A stretch of DNA of 64,000 nucleotides, from the NCBI RefSeq assembly GCF_920984675.1, contig NZ_CAKLBV010000012.1:1-64000 (forward strand), written 5' to 3'. Below, in pieces: positions 51,301 through 59,112 of the stretch (the stretch's first letter is position 1; every line of letters begins with the position of its first letter). Origin of the DNA: Methylobacterium sp. Leaf118 (GTDB lineage: Bacteria; Pseudomonadota; Alphaproteobacteria; Rhizobiales; Beijerinckiaceae). Made by a program: the position numbers and the translations under genes. The notes under the pieces are model-generated. The model worked only from the letters and a program-made list of their open reading frames with translations. It made no database searches and was not told the DNA's origin.

Positions 51301-52309
51301 CCACCGTGAAGGTGAGGGCGTCGTCGGTGCTGGTCCCGCCGAGGCCCCGCGAGAAGCCGACGGCGCTGCCGGCCTGATCGCGCAGGTAGAAGGATGGCTC
51401 GGCGAGGGTGAAGCCCGAGGAGGCGCCCTGCATGGTGAACGTGTAGGTACGGCCGGCGACGAGATCGATCGCGAAGATGTCCTCATCGTTGGCGATCTCG
51501 AGCGTGCCGGTGGCGCTCCCGCCCGGCGTCAGACTGCCCAGGGCCTCGTTGGTGTCGTCGTAGCTGTCGCGGTAATCGTCGATGAAGCCAGAATTGGCCT
51601 GAATCCGGTAGGTGCCGGTGCCGCCGCCGCCGAAGGTGTCGACGTAGTAGGTGCCGCTCGTACGCGCCGTGAAGGTCAGCGCGTCGTCGGTGCTGGTTCC
51701 GCCGATACCCCGCGAGAAGCCGACGGCGCTGCCGGCCTGATCGCGCAGGTAGAAGGACGGCTCGGCAAGAGTGAAGCCCGAGGAGGCGCCCTGCATGGTG
51801 AGCGTGTAGGTGCGGCCGGCGACGAGATCGATCGCGAAGATGTCCTCATCGTTCGCGACTTCGAGAGTGCCGGTGGCGGTGCTCCCGGGCGTCAGCCTGC
51901 CCAGCGCCTCGTTGGCGTCGTCGTAGCTGTCGCGGTAATCGTCGATGAAGCCGGGATCGGCCAGCAGCCGGTAGCTGCCGGTGCCGCCGCCGCCGAAGTT
52001 GTCGACGTAGTAGGTGCCGCTCGTGCGCGCCGTGAAGGTCAGCGCGTCGTCGGTGCTGGTTCCGCCGAGGCCCCGCGAGAAGCCGACGGCGCTGCCGACT
52101 TGATCACGCAGGTAGAAGGAGGGATCGGCGAGGGTGAAGCCCGAAGAGGCACCCTGCATGGTGAGCGTGTAGGTGCGGCCGGCAACGAGATCGATCGCGA
52201 AGATGTCCTCATCGTTCGCGACTTCGAGAGTGCCGGTGGCGGTGGCGCCGGGCGTCAGACTGCCGAGGGCGCCGGCACCATTGTAGGTGTTGCGAAAATC
52301 GTCGGCCAC
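48320..52309 (-). CDS. large PPC-type repeat protein, probably secreted
   Basis: A 1329-residue protein of eleven repeats of about 120 residues resembling bacterial pre-peptidase C-terminal (PPC) domains. The first five share FAIDLVAGRTYT, QGASSGFTLAEPSFYLRD and TSGTYYVDTFGGGGTG; repeats six to ten share SFDLFSSSNGG, LDNAYLRLLNGSGTQILVN and GTYYLEAKSATTTGTG; the last differs. No signal peptide, no catalytic domain, no cysteine seen, and no membrane helix, so export would have to be by a type I-like route. GTG at 52309 is chosen because GGGGAGGG stands six bases upstream; the ATG at 52339 has no ribosome site. No T1SS genes are adjacent. Function unknown; an adhesin or surface protein is a guess. 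Confidence 0.85.
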   Translation of the reverse strand: MADDFRNTYNGAGALGSLTPGATATGTLEVANDEDIFAIDLVAGRTYTLTMQGASSGFTLADPSFYLRDQVGSAVGFSRGLGGTSTDDALTFTARTSGTYYVDNFGGGGTGSYRLLADPGFIDDYRDSYDDANEALGRLTPGSTATGTLEVANDEDIFAIDLVAGRTYTLTMQGASSGFTLAEPSFYLRDQAGSAVGFSRGIGGTSTDDALTFTARTSGTYYVDTFGGGGTGTYRIQANSGFIDDYRDSYDDTNEALGSLTPGGSATGTLEIANDEDIFAIDLVAGRTYTFTMQGASSGFTLAEPSFYLRDQAGSAVGFSRGLGGTSTDDALTFTVDTSGTYYVDTFGGGGTGSYRLLASSGFNDDYRDTYDDPNEILGRLTPGGSATGTLEIANDQDIFAIDLVAGRTYAFTMQGASSGFTLAEPSFYLRDQAGSAVGFSRGIGGTSTDDALTFTATTSSTYYVDTFGGGGTGTYRVLASSGFNDDYRDSYDDTNEALGSLTAGGTAIGTLELANDQDIFAIDLVAGRTYAFTMQGASSGFTLADPSFYLRDKEGGAVGFSTDADGASTDNTLVFSVTTSGTYYVDAFGDGRTGTYRILASAGTTTPDDYRDTYNDPSEPLGTLSAGDTRTGRIGAAGDRDVFAIALTAGQTYSFDLVSTANGGTALDNAYLRLLNGSGTQILVNDDFNTTNAHLTFKASTGGTYYLEAKSATATGTGHYAISARTGYDDLRNTYNGAGTLGALTVNGSLYGTIEAAGDRDIYKVVLTAGQTYSFDLFSSSNGGAGLDNAYLRLLNGSGTQILVNDDFNATYSHLTFKVVTSGTYYLEAKSATTTGTGNYRISAKTGYDDLRNTYNGSGTLGALTVNGSLYGTIELAGDRDIYKIALTAGETYSFDLFSSSNGGTGLDNAYLRLLNGSGTQILVNDDFNATYSHLTFKATTSGIYYLEARSATTTGTGNYRISAKTDYDDLRNTYNGAGTLGALTVNGSLYGTIERAGDKDLYKIVLTAGETYSFDLASSTNGGLSLDNAYLRLLNSSGTKIFVNDDFNSTNSHLTFKAATSGTYYLEAGSANAGGTGNYLIAFETGYDDLRDTSNGAGTLGTLAINGALYGTVETGSDKDVIAVTLAAGQSYTFDVAGSTNGGAALADAALSLSSSSGTLLRFNDDFNSSNARVTYTATTAGTYYLEVKSATPTGTGSYLITAKRGFDDHADTITDPASPLGVLTIDQNRMGTIETAGDTDMFQFNLVAGHSYALKATGGSSSGVLQDGELHLFNSAGTILAYNDDANGTLNPEIQFTATTTGVHYLEIGGVKTATGTYQLGVFDLA
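48330..52300. repeat. eleven-fold internal DNA repeat, about 365 bp unit
   Basis: The gene consists of eleven consecutive units beginning with DDYRDSYDD- or DDLRNTYNG-type peptides. Units within each of two blocks are nearly identical at DNA level over long stretches, for instance the GCGAGAAGCCGACGGC and CGCAGGTAGAAGGA runs in the first block and the CCGTTGACCGTCAGCGCGCC run in the second, so recombination between units could change copy number. Confidence 0.85.
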
Positions 52310-52842
52310 GTGAAGCCCTCCCCAGAGCCGAACCGACATTGTCCGGTTTTTACGTGAGCGTGTCGCCTAGACCTATCATGCGCCTGCGTTGCATTCCAAA
52401 TCAAATCAGTGATTGCTGCACGGGGAACGTATCGCATGACTTTTGGCGTCTTGTTCGGACTGTTGTCTTGGCTGTGAGCGGCGCGCGTGATCCGGAGGTC
52501 AACACAAGTTGTGGTCGCGCCGCCGCGTCCTTGTCTGGAGAGAGGCCGCGATCAACCCGATGTCGGCGCTTCCAGGCAGCGAGAGATGGTTTTCAACTGG
52601 GGGAGATCTGCATGTGCAGGCATCCGTACCCGTCTCAACCATAGGGGGAGCCGAGCGGGATCGGCCCGGGCCGGGACGTAGGGTGGTCGGCCGCACGCTC
52701 GGCCTCGCCACCCGAGAGAATGCCGGACAGCGACGCGCCCAGACCCGCCGTCGCGATTCCGACCGGGGGGCAACGACGCCTGAGGCACACGGGCGCAGAA
52801 CCCGTGCGTCACGCGAAGAAACGCGTCGAGCTGGGCTCCGCG
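52310..52842. other. upstream region of PPC-repeat gene without other genes
   Basis: About 530 bases between the repeat gene and the end of the ABC-2 permease. The 140 bases next to the repeat gene are clearly AT-richer than the window average and probably hold its promoter. The rest is GC-rich; frames seen are Arg-rich and not convincing. No RNA gene or repeat recognised. Confidence 0.5.
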
Positions 52843-53604
52843 TCAGCTCTTCAGCCGATAGCCGGTGCGGAAGATCCACGTCACCAGGGCGAGGCAGAGG
52901 GCGAGGAAGGCGAAGGTCGCGGCGAGGCTGATGCCGAGCGCCACGTCGCCCTTGCCGAAGAAGGCCCAGCGGAAGCCGCTCACCAGATAGACCACCGGGT
53001 TGAACAGGCTCACCGTGTGCCAGAACGGCGGCAGCATCTCGATGGAGTAGAAGCTGCCCCCCAGGAAGGTCAGCGGCGTGACCACGAGCAGCGGGACGAG
53101 TTGGAGCTTCTCGAAACCGTCCGCCCACAGGCCGATCACGAACCCGAACAGGCTGAAGGTGATCGCGGTGAGGAGCAGGAACAGCAGCATCCAGACCGGG
53201 TGCTGGATATGCAGCGGCACGAACAGGGCCGAGGTGCCCAGGATGATGAGTCCGATCACGATCGACTTGGTGGCGGCCGCCCCGACATAGCCGATGACGG
53301 TCTCGAGCGGCGAGATCGGCGCCGACAGGAGTTCGTAGATCGTGCCGGAAAAGCGCGGGAAGTAGATGCCGAAGGCGGCGTTGGAGACGCTCTGGGTCAG
53401 GAGCGAGAGCATGATCAGCCCCGGCACGATGAAGGCGCCGTAGGGGATGCCGTCCACCGTCTGCATCCGCGCGCCGATCGCCGCGCCGAATACGACGAAA
53501 TAGAGCGAGGTGGCGATGACCGGAGCGACGATGCTCTGGAGCGCCGTGCGCCAGAAGCGGGCCATCTCGAAGCGGTAGATCGCGAGGATCGCCGGCAGGT
53601 TCAT
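52843..53604 (-). CDS. ABC-2 family exporter permease
   Basis: A 253-residue, six-helix permease resembling YadH, with [23 protein letters not shown] in pieces (about 50-72), [20 protein letters not shown] and [24 protein letters not shown] in pieces, the ABC-2 conserved region. ATG 53604 begins 10 bases after the ATPase stop, so the two act together. Substrate unknown. Confidence 0.9.
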   Translation of the reverse strand: MNLPAILAIYRFEMARFWRTALQSIVAPVIATSLYFVVFGAAIGARMQTVDGIPYGAFIVPGLIMLSLLTQSVSNAAFGIYFPRFSGTIYELLSAPISPLETVIGYVGAAATKSIVIGLIILGTSALFVPLHIQHPVWMLLFLLLTAITFSLFGFVIGLWADGFEKLQLVPLLVVTPLTFLGGSFYSIEMLPPFWHTVSLFNPVVYLVSGFRWAFFGKGDVALGISLAATFAFLALCLALVTWIFRTGYRLKS

Positions 53605-53614
53605 GCGGGTAGCC

Positions 53615-54541
<927 letters not shown>

Positions 54542-54659
54542 CGCGATCCGGGATGTGACGGTGCCTCACGAACCGCCCATCCCCCGCCCGGTCCGAGCGG
54601 GTCGGGACGGCGCAGGGGACGTTCGTCGAGAGACATCAAGACGGGGCGCGCCCTATAGC

Positions 54660-54776
54660 ATGCTCCGCGCCGACGTGAAGCGGCGGAGGGGCCGGGGCGC
54701 GCCCAATCCCCCTCGGCCCGCTGGAGCCGGCGGGAACCCCGGCCATGGCCCCGGGCTTTCCACCTTGCTCTCCTGA
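54660..54776 (+). CDS. candidate 38-residue small protein
   Basis: A short plus-strand frame MLRADVKRRRGRGAPNPP ending SLSTLLS-like, followed 15 bases later by a strong terminator on the same strand. The region lies between two minus-strand genes, so something must be transcribed on the plus strand to use that terminator. The peptide is Arg/Pro/Gly-rich, which is also what random frames look like here; no ribosome site is obvious, and a small RNA is an equal alternative. Confidence 0.3.
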   Translation: MLRADVKRRRGRGAPNPPRPAGAGGNPGHGPGLSTLLS

Positions 54777-54791
54777 GAAACACCTCTGAAC

Positions 54792-54825
54792 CGACCTGCC
54801 CTCTCCGACGGCAGGTCGCTTTTTT
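54792..54825 (+). terminator. Rho-independent terminator, plus strand
   Basis: CGACCTGCC (54792-54800) and GGCAGGTCG (54810-54818) form a perfect 9-bp stem with a 9-base loop, followed by C and six T. This is the clearest classical terminator in the window. It faces the plus strand, though both neighbouring genes are on the minus strand. Confidence 0.85.
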
Positions 54826-54841
54826 GTAGGCCCGGACGGGA

Positions 54842-56614
54842 TCAGGCCGCGAGCGGCATGTCGTCCCCGGTCTGGGCGGCCATGAACTGGGCCCGGGCGA
54901 GGTCGGCGAAGCGGTGGCCCTGGGCGACCAGCTCGTCGAAGGTGCCGCTCTCGACGATGCGGCCCTGCTCGAACACGAGGATGCGGTCGGCGTTGCGGAT
55001 CGTGGCCAGGCGATGGGCGATCACGAAGGTGGTGCGGCCCTCCATGACGGTCTCCAGCGCCTGCTGCAGCTTGCGCTCCGTGGCGGCGTCGAGCGCGCTC
55101 GTGGCCTCGTCGAGGATCAGCACCGGCGGGTTCTTCAGGAGCGCCCGGGCGATCGAGAGACGCTGGCGCTCGCCGCCGGAGAGCGAGCGACCGCGCTCGC
55201 CGATCACCGTGTCGAGGCCGTCGGCTTGGCGGGCCATGAACTCGCCGGCCTGGGCGCGCTCCAGCGCGTCGAGCATCTCGGCATCGGTCGCGTCGGGACG
55301 GCCGACCTGGAGGTTCTCGCGGATCGAGCGGTTGAACAGCATCGGCTCCTGGAACACGACGCCGATGTTGTGGCGCAGGCTGGAGAGGCCGATGTCGCGG
55401 ATATCCGTGTCGTCGATCCGGATGGCGCCGCCCTCCGGGTCGAAGGTCCGGTGCAGCAGGCCGAGCGTCGTCGACTTGCCCGAGCCCGTGGTGCCGACGA
55501 GCGCCACCGTCTCACCGGGCTGCGCGGTGAAGGAGACCCCGTCGAGCGCCTTGCGGCGGCCGTCGTAGGAGAAGCTCACATCCTCGAAGGTCACGGCGCC
55601 CTCGAAGCGGGTGACCGCCTTCGCGTTCGGCCGGTCCCGCACGGTCGGCACCGTGTCGAGCACCTCGAAGAACTCGCGCATCTTGGGCGCCTGCATGAAC
55701 ACGCCGTTGACGAAGGTGACGACGTGGTCGAGCTTCGTCACCAGCATGGTCGCGAGGCTCATGAAGGCGACGATCTCGCCGACCGTGGCGGCCCCCTGCT
55801 GGTGCAGGAAGATGCCGGTGATGAAGATGGCCGTCATCGTCAGCGTGCCGGAGGCCCGGGTCGCGACGTTGGCCATCGCCCACCACGACAGGACCGGGAT
55901 CTGCACTTTCAGGAGGTCGTGGATGATGCTGCGCATCGCTTCCTTCTCGGCGCGGGCGCGGGTGAAGGATTGGATGACGGCGACATTGCCGAGCGCGTCG
56001 GAGGCGTGGGCCGCCAGGCCCGACTGGAACTGCTCGACCTCGCCCTGAAGCGTCTCGGTCCGGCGCAGCACGTAGCTCGCGAGCGCCGTGAAGATCAGGA
56101 CGAGCACGACGAGGATCGCGCCGAGGCGCCAGTTCACGAACAGGGTCAGCGGCAGGAGCACGCCGACCGAGAGCAAGGCTGAGAAATGCTCGCGGAAGAA
56201 GCCGAGCCAGAGCCAGGCCATGCCGTTCGTGCCCTCCAGCATCGCCTTCAGGACGCGGCCGGAATGGTTGGACGCGTGGAACGCGATCGGCAGCTCCAGC
56301 ACGTGCTCGAAGAAGTTCGCCATGGTCGCGAGGCGGTTGCGGTGGGCGAGCCGATCCGAATGGAGGGCGATGGCGACGCCCGCCCCGATGGTGAACAGGC
56401 CGAACACCACCCAGGCGAGGATCCAGGGCGCCAGGGCGGTCGCGGGCGCGTTCTTGGAAAGGTGGGTCAGGCCGTCGATGATGCGGCCCATGATCAACGG
56501 CTCGGCGAAGGCCGCGACCGAAAGGGCGACGTTGGCCGCGATCAGCCCGACGGCCAGCCGCCTCTCCGCCCCGAGCAGGCTCAGAACCCGCGCATAGAGA
56601 CGAATGATCGACAT
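54842..56614 (-). CDS. ndvA: cyclic beta-1,2-glucan ABC exporter NdvA/ChvA type
   Basis: A 590-residue fused permease-ATPase closely like NdvA/ChvA, which exports cyclic beta-1,2-glucan to the periplasm for osmoprotection and host interaction in Rhizobiales. Typical pieces: [44 protein letters not shown] in pieces, [24 protein letters not shown] in pieces. ATPase: Walker [10 protein letters not shown], signature [10 protein letters not shown], Walker [14 protein letters not shown]-loop [11 protein letters not shown] 56614 chosen; the extension to 56689 is not family-like. No glucan synthase ndvB is in the window, so the substrate is inferred from similarity. Confidence 0.8.
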   Translation of the reverse strand: MSIIRLYARVLSLLGAERRLAVGLIAANVALSVAAFAEPLIMGRIIDGLTHLSKNAPATALAPWILAWVVFGLFTIGAGVAIALHSDRLAHRNRLATMANFFEHVLELPIAFHASNHSGRVLKAMLEGTNGMAWLWLGFFREHFSALLSVGVLLPLTLFVNWRLGAILVVLVLIFTALASYVLRRTETLQGEVEQFQSGLAAHASDALGNVAVIQSFTRARAEKEAMRSIIHDLLKVQIPVLSWWAMANVATRASGTLTMTAIFITGIFLHQQGAATVGEIVAFMSLATMLVTKLDHVVTFVNGVFMQAPKMREFFEVLDTVPTVRDRPNAKAVTRFEGAVTFEDVSFSYDGRRKALDGVSFTAQPGETVALVGTTGSGKSTTLGLLHRTFDPEGGAIRIDDTDIRDIGLSSLRHNIGVVFQEPMLFNRSIRENLQVGRPDATDAEMLDALERAQAGEFMARQADGLDTVIGERGRSLSGGERQRLSIARALLKNPPVLILDEATSALDAATERKLQQALETVMEGRTTFVIAHRLATIRNADRILVFEQGRIVESGTFDELVAQGHRFADLARAQFMAAQTGDDMPLAA

Positions 56615-56875
56615 CTCAGTTCCGCTCCCCGCCCCGTTCGGCCGCGAAGCGGCCCGAGGATGTGAGACCCGCCGGGACTGCCCCGGCACCGCTTCGCCCC
56701 GGCGCCCCTTGAGGGCTGTCCACGAACGATCGGCGCGGGACCCTATGCCTCCCCTCCCCTGAACGGCACATGACCCGGCAAGGCCTGTTCGAGCAACGCC
56801 TTTACGGTTCCTTCAGCCTGTTTTTTTAGATCTGTGACGAGCGCCCGCGGGCGGGCAGGATCGGGCGTCGCGTCA

Positions 56876-57649
56876 ATGGATCTCGCAACCGGTATCGGGC
56901 TAGTCGCCGGCGTCGGCGTGGTCTTCACGCTGATCATGATCGATGGCGGCAACTTCGCCGCCTATTTCGACAAGCACGCCGTGATCGTGATCTTCGGCGG
57001 CGCCATCGCGGCCACCATGATCCGCTTCCCCTTCTCGGCCATGATGCATGGCCTCCCGATGGGCCTGCGCTACGCCTTCACCCTGCGCGCGGTGAAGCCG
57101 CACGACCTGATCGAAGAGATTACCAAAATCGCCGAGGTGGTCCGCAAGTCCGGCCCGATCGCGCTGGAGAACATGGAGATCTCCGATCCGTTCCTGGCTC
57201 AGGGCGCCCGCTACATCGCCGATGGCTACGACCGCGAGTTCATCCGCGACACGATGGAGCGCGACCGGGACAACTTCCTGATGCATCTCGACGAAGGCTC
57301 GAAGATCTACCGCGCCTTCGGCGACTGCGCTCCGGCCTGGGGCATGATCGGCACCATCCTCGGCATGGTGACGATGTTTGCCAACATGTCCGACCCCTCG
57401 AAGCTCGGCCCCGCCATGGCGACGGCCCTGCTGGCGACCCTCTACGGCGCGCTGATCGCGAATCTGGCTGCCCTGCCGATCGCCGACAAGCTGCATCTGA
57501 AGGTGGAGGAGGAGGACGTGTCGCGCTCCCTCATCATCGACGGCATCCTGCTGATCCGCGACCAGAAGAGCGCTTCGCTCGTGCGCGAGATGCTGATCGC
57601 CTACCTGCCGGCCAACCACCGCGAGGACCTTGCCGCGGAAGCGGCGTGA
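56876..57649 (+). CDS. motA: flagellar motor stator protein MotA-like
   Basis: A 257-residue proton-channel subunit of the MotA/PomA/TolQ superfamily. Helices: GIGLVAGVGVVFTLIMIDG at the N-terminus, VIVIFGGAIAATMIRFPF, then a cytoplasmic loop with RKSGPIALENMEISDPFLAQGARYIADGYD in pieces, and the final two helices with APAWGMIGTILGMVTMFANM and ATLYGALIANLAALPIADKL. The second and last helices fit MotA. ATG 56876 precedes MDLATGIGL; a run of seven T lies about 50 bases before it. Followed by the motB-like gene, so a stator pair; no other flagellar genes are in the window. Confidence 0.88.
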   Translation: MDLATGIGLVAGVGVVFTLIMIDGGNFAAYFDKHAVIVIFGGAIAATMIRFPFSAMMHGLPMGLRYAFTLRAVKPHDLIEEITKIAEVVRKSGPIALENMEISDPFLAQGARYIADGYDREFIRDTMERDRDNFLMHLDEGSKIYRAFGDCAPAWGMIGTILGMVTMFANMSDPSKLGPAMATALLATLYGALIANLAALPIADKLHLKVEEEDVSRSLIIDGILLIRDQKSASLVREMLIAYLPANHREDLAAEAA

Positions 57650-57687
57650 TCCGGAATCGCCGCGGACCGGCGGAGGGAGCGTGAGCG

Positions 57688-58521
57688 GTGGCCAAGAAGA
57701 AGCGCGGCGGAGCCCATGGCGGCCACGGCTGGTTCGTGACCTTCGCCGACCTGATGGCGCTCCTGATGAGCTTCTTCGTCATGATCGCGGCCTATTCGAC
57801 CCAGGATCAGAAGAAGCTCCAGGTGGTGGCGGGCTCGATGCGCGACGCCTTCGGCACCAACAAGGAATCGAAATACGCCGGCATCATCGAGCAGGAGGGC
57901 CTGCCGACCTCGGACAAGCTCAAGCACCTGCGCGACGTGCCGCCTGAGCGTGCCACCGACCGCACCACGCCGCCGCAGATCGACAGCGGCCTCGACGACG
58001 GCATGCCCGACCGCGGCTATCCGGACGCCTTCGGGCAGGCCGCCGCCTCCCTGCGGCAGGCAATGCAGGACATGCCGGAAGTGGCCGAACTCTCCCGCAA
58101 CATCATCATCTCGCCGAGTCAGCGGGGGCTCGACGTGGCGATCGTCGATCAGGACGGGCGCTCGATGTTCCCGGAAGGATCGACCCGGCCCTACGATCGC
58201 ACCCGCCGCCTGCTGGAGCGCCTCGCCCCGACCCTCCAGCGGTTGCCGAACCGCATCGCGGTGACCGGCTACACCGCCACGCCTCGTCCGGGCTCTCGCG
58301 ATACCGCGCCGCCCTGGGAGCTCTCGGCCAACCGCGCGATCACCGTGCGCGAGATCCTGGCCGGCGCGGGTCTCCCGGACAACCGCTTCGCGTCCGTCAC
58401 CGGCAAGGCCGACACGGAGCCGATGTTTCCCGACAACCCCTATCTCGCCGCCAATCGGCGGGTGACCGTGACGCTCTTGAGCGAGCCGCCGCCGACCCCA
58501 GGCGGCAAGGTGCTGCCGTGA
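57688..58521 (+). CDS. motB: flagellar motor stator protein MotB-like, OmpA domain
   Basis: A 277-residue partner of MotA. The N-terminal helix has the proton-binding Asp in FVTFADLMALLMSFFVMIAAYS in pieces (Asp near residue 21), followed by a linker and a C-terminal OmpA/MotB peptidoglycan-binding domain ending with TGYTATPRPGSR, WELSANRAITVREILAGAGL and NRRVTVTL. GTG start at 57688 follows GGAGGGAG by 9 bases. It lies 38 bases after motA. Its stop is 10 bases from the end of the convergent CAP gene. Confidence 0.9.
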   Translation: MAKKKRGGAHGGHGWFVTFADLMALLMSFFVMIAAYSTQDQKKLQVVAGSMRDAFGTNKESKYAGIIEQEGLPTSDKLKHLRDVPPERATDRTTPPQIDSGLDDGMPDRGYPDAFGQAAASLRQAMQDMPEVAELSRNIIISPSQRGLDVAIVDQDGRSMFPEGSTRPYDRTRRLLERLAPTLQRLPNRIAVTGYTATPRPGSRDTAPPWELSANRAITVREILAGAGLPDNRFASVTGKADTEPMFPDNPYLAANRRVTVTLLSEPPPTPGGKVLP

Positions 58522-58531
58522 CGCGCGGGCG

Positions 58532-59029
58532 CTACTTCGCGACCAGCAGCGCCCAGTAGACCTTGTATTTGGAGCCCGGAGCATAGGCGGTGGCGATGCC
58601 CATGCGGGTCGCCTCGGGCGCCAGCATCACGGCGCGGTGCGGCGCGCTCTCGCGCCAGCCCGAGAAGGCCTCGGCGAGGGTGTGATAGCCCGCCGAGAGA
58701 TTGGCCTCCGCCCCGTCATAGCCGAGGCGCGTGATGGCGCTGCGCACCGTGCGGCTGTTGCTCGGCCGGTCCGCCGCGGCCATGGCGGCGGCCTCGGTCT
58801 CGGCGAGCCGCTGCAATTCGGGATCGACCGCCAGAGGCGCCGCGCCGTTGTTGTGGCGATAGGCCGAGATCATGTCGCGGGCCGCGACCGTGTCGAGATT
58901 CGTCGCGCCCGTGGTGAGCGGCAGGTACAGGCTCGGCAGCGCGTCGGTCGGCGCCGTGCGGCCGGCGCAGCCCGGGAGCAGGGCGACGAGGGCAAGCGCG
59001 GCGGCAAGAAGAGGCGGGCGTCCGAGCAC
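58532..59029 (-). CDS. CAP/SCP domain lipoprotein
   Basis: A 165-residue exported protein with a lipobox (LVALLPGCAGR, Cys about 21), then a CAP-superfamily domain: AYRHNNGAAPLAVDPELQRLAE (cf. RxxxGLxPL), AGYHTLAEAFSGWRESAPHRAVML in pieces with the His of the CAP cavity, and a TAYAPGSKYKVYWALLVAK end. Start GTG 59029. The role is unknown; CAP lipoproteins are often periplasmic. Encoded 80 bases downstream of the MscS gene in the same direction. Confidence 0.88.
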   Translation of the reverse strand: MLGRPPLLAAALALVALLPGCAGRTAPTDALPSLYLPLTTGATNLDTVAARDMISAYRHNNGAAPLAVDPELQRLAETEAAAMAAADRPSNSRTVRSAITRLGYDGAEANLSAGYHTLAEAFSGWRESAPHRAVMLAPEATRMGIATAYAPGSKYKVYWALLVAK

Positions 59030-59112
59030 GTCAGCTGATATCCGAAAAATTCGAACCGCCTAGGTGGGAATGACCGCCTCCGGTCTCAAGGGGGCGCCGG
59101 CCGCCGCCGGGC

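Noticed and set aside
49505..52357. Plus-strand frames over the PPC-repeat gene
   Set aside because: Repeated Val/Gly/Ala/Glu-rich antisense reading; repeats follow from the real gene.
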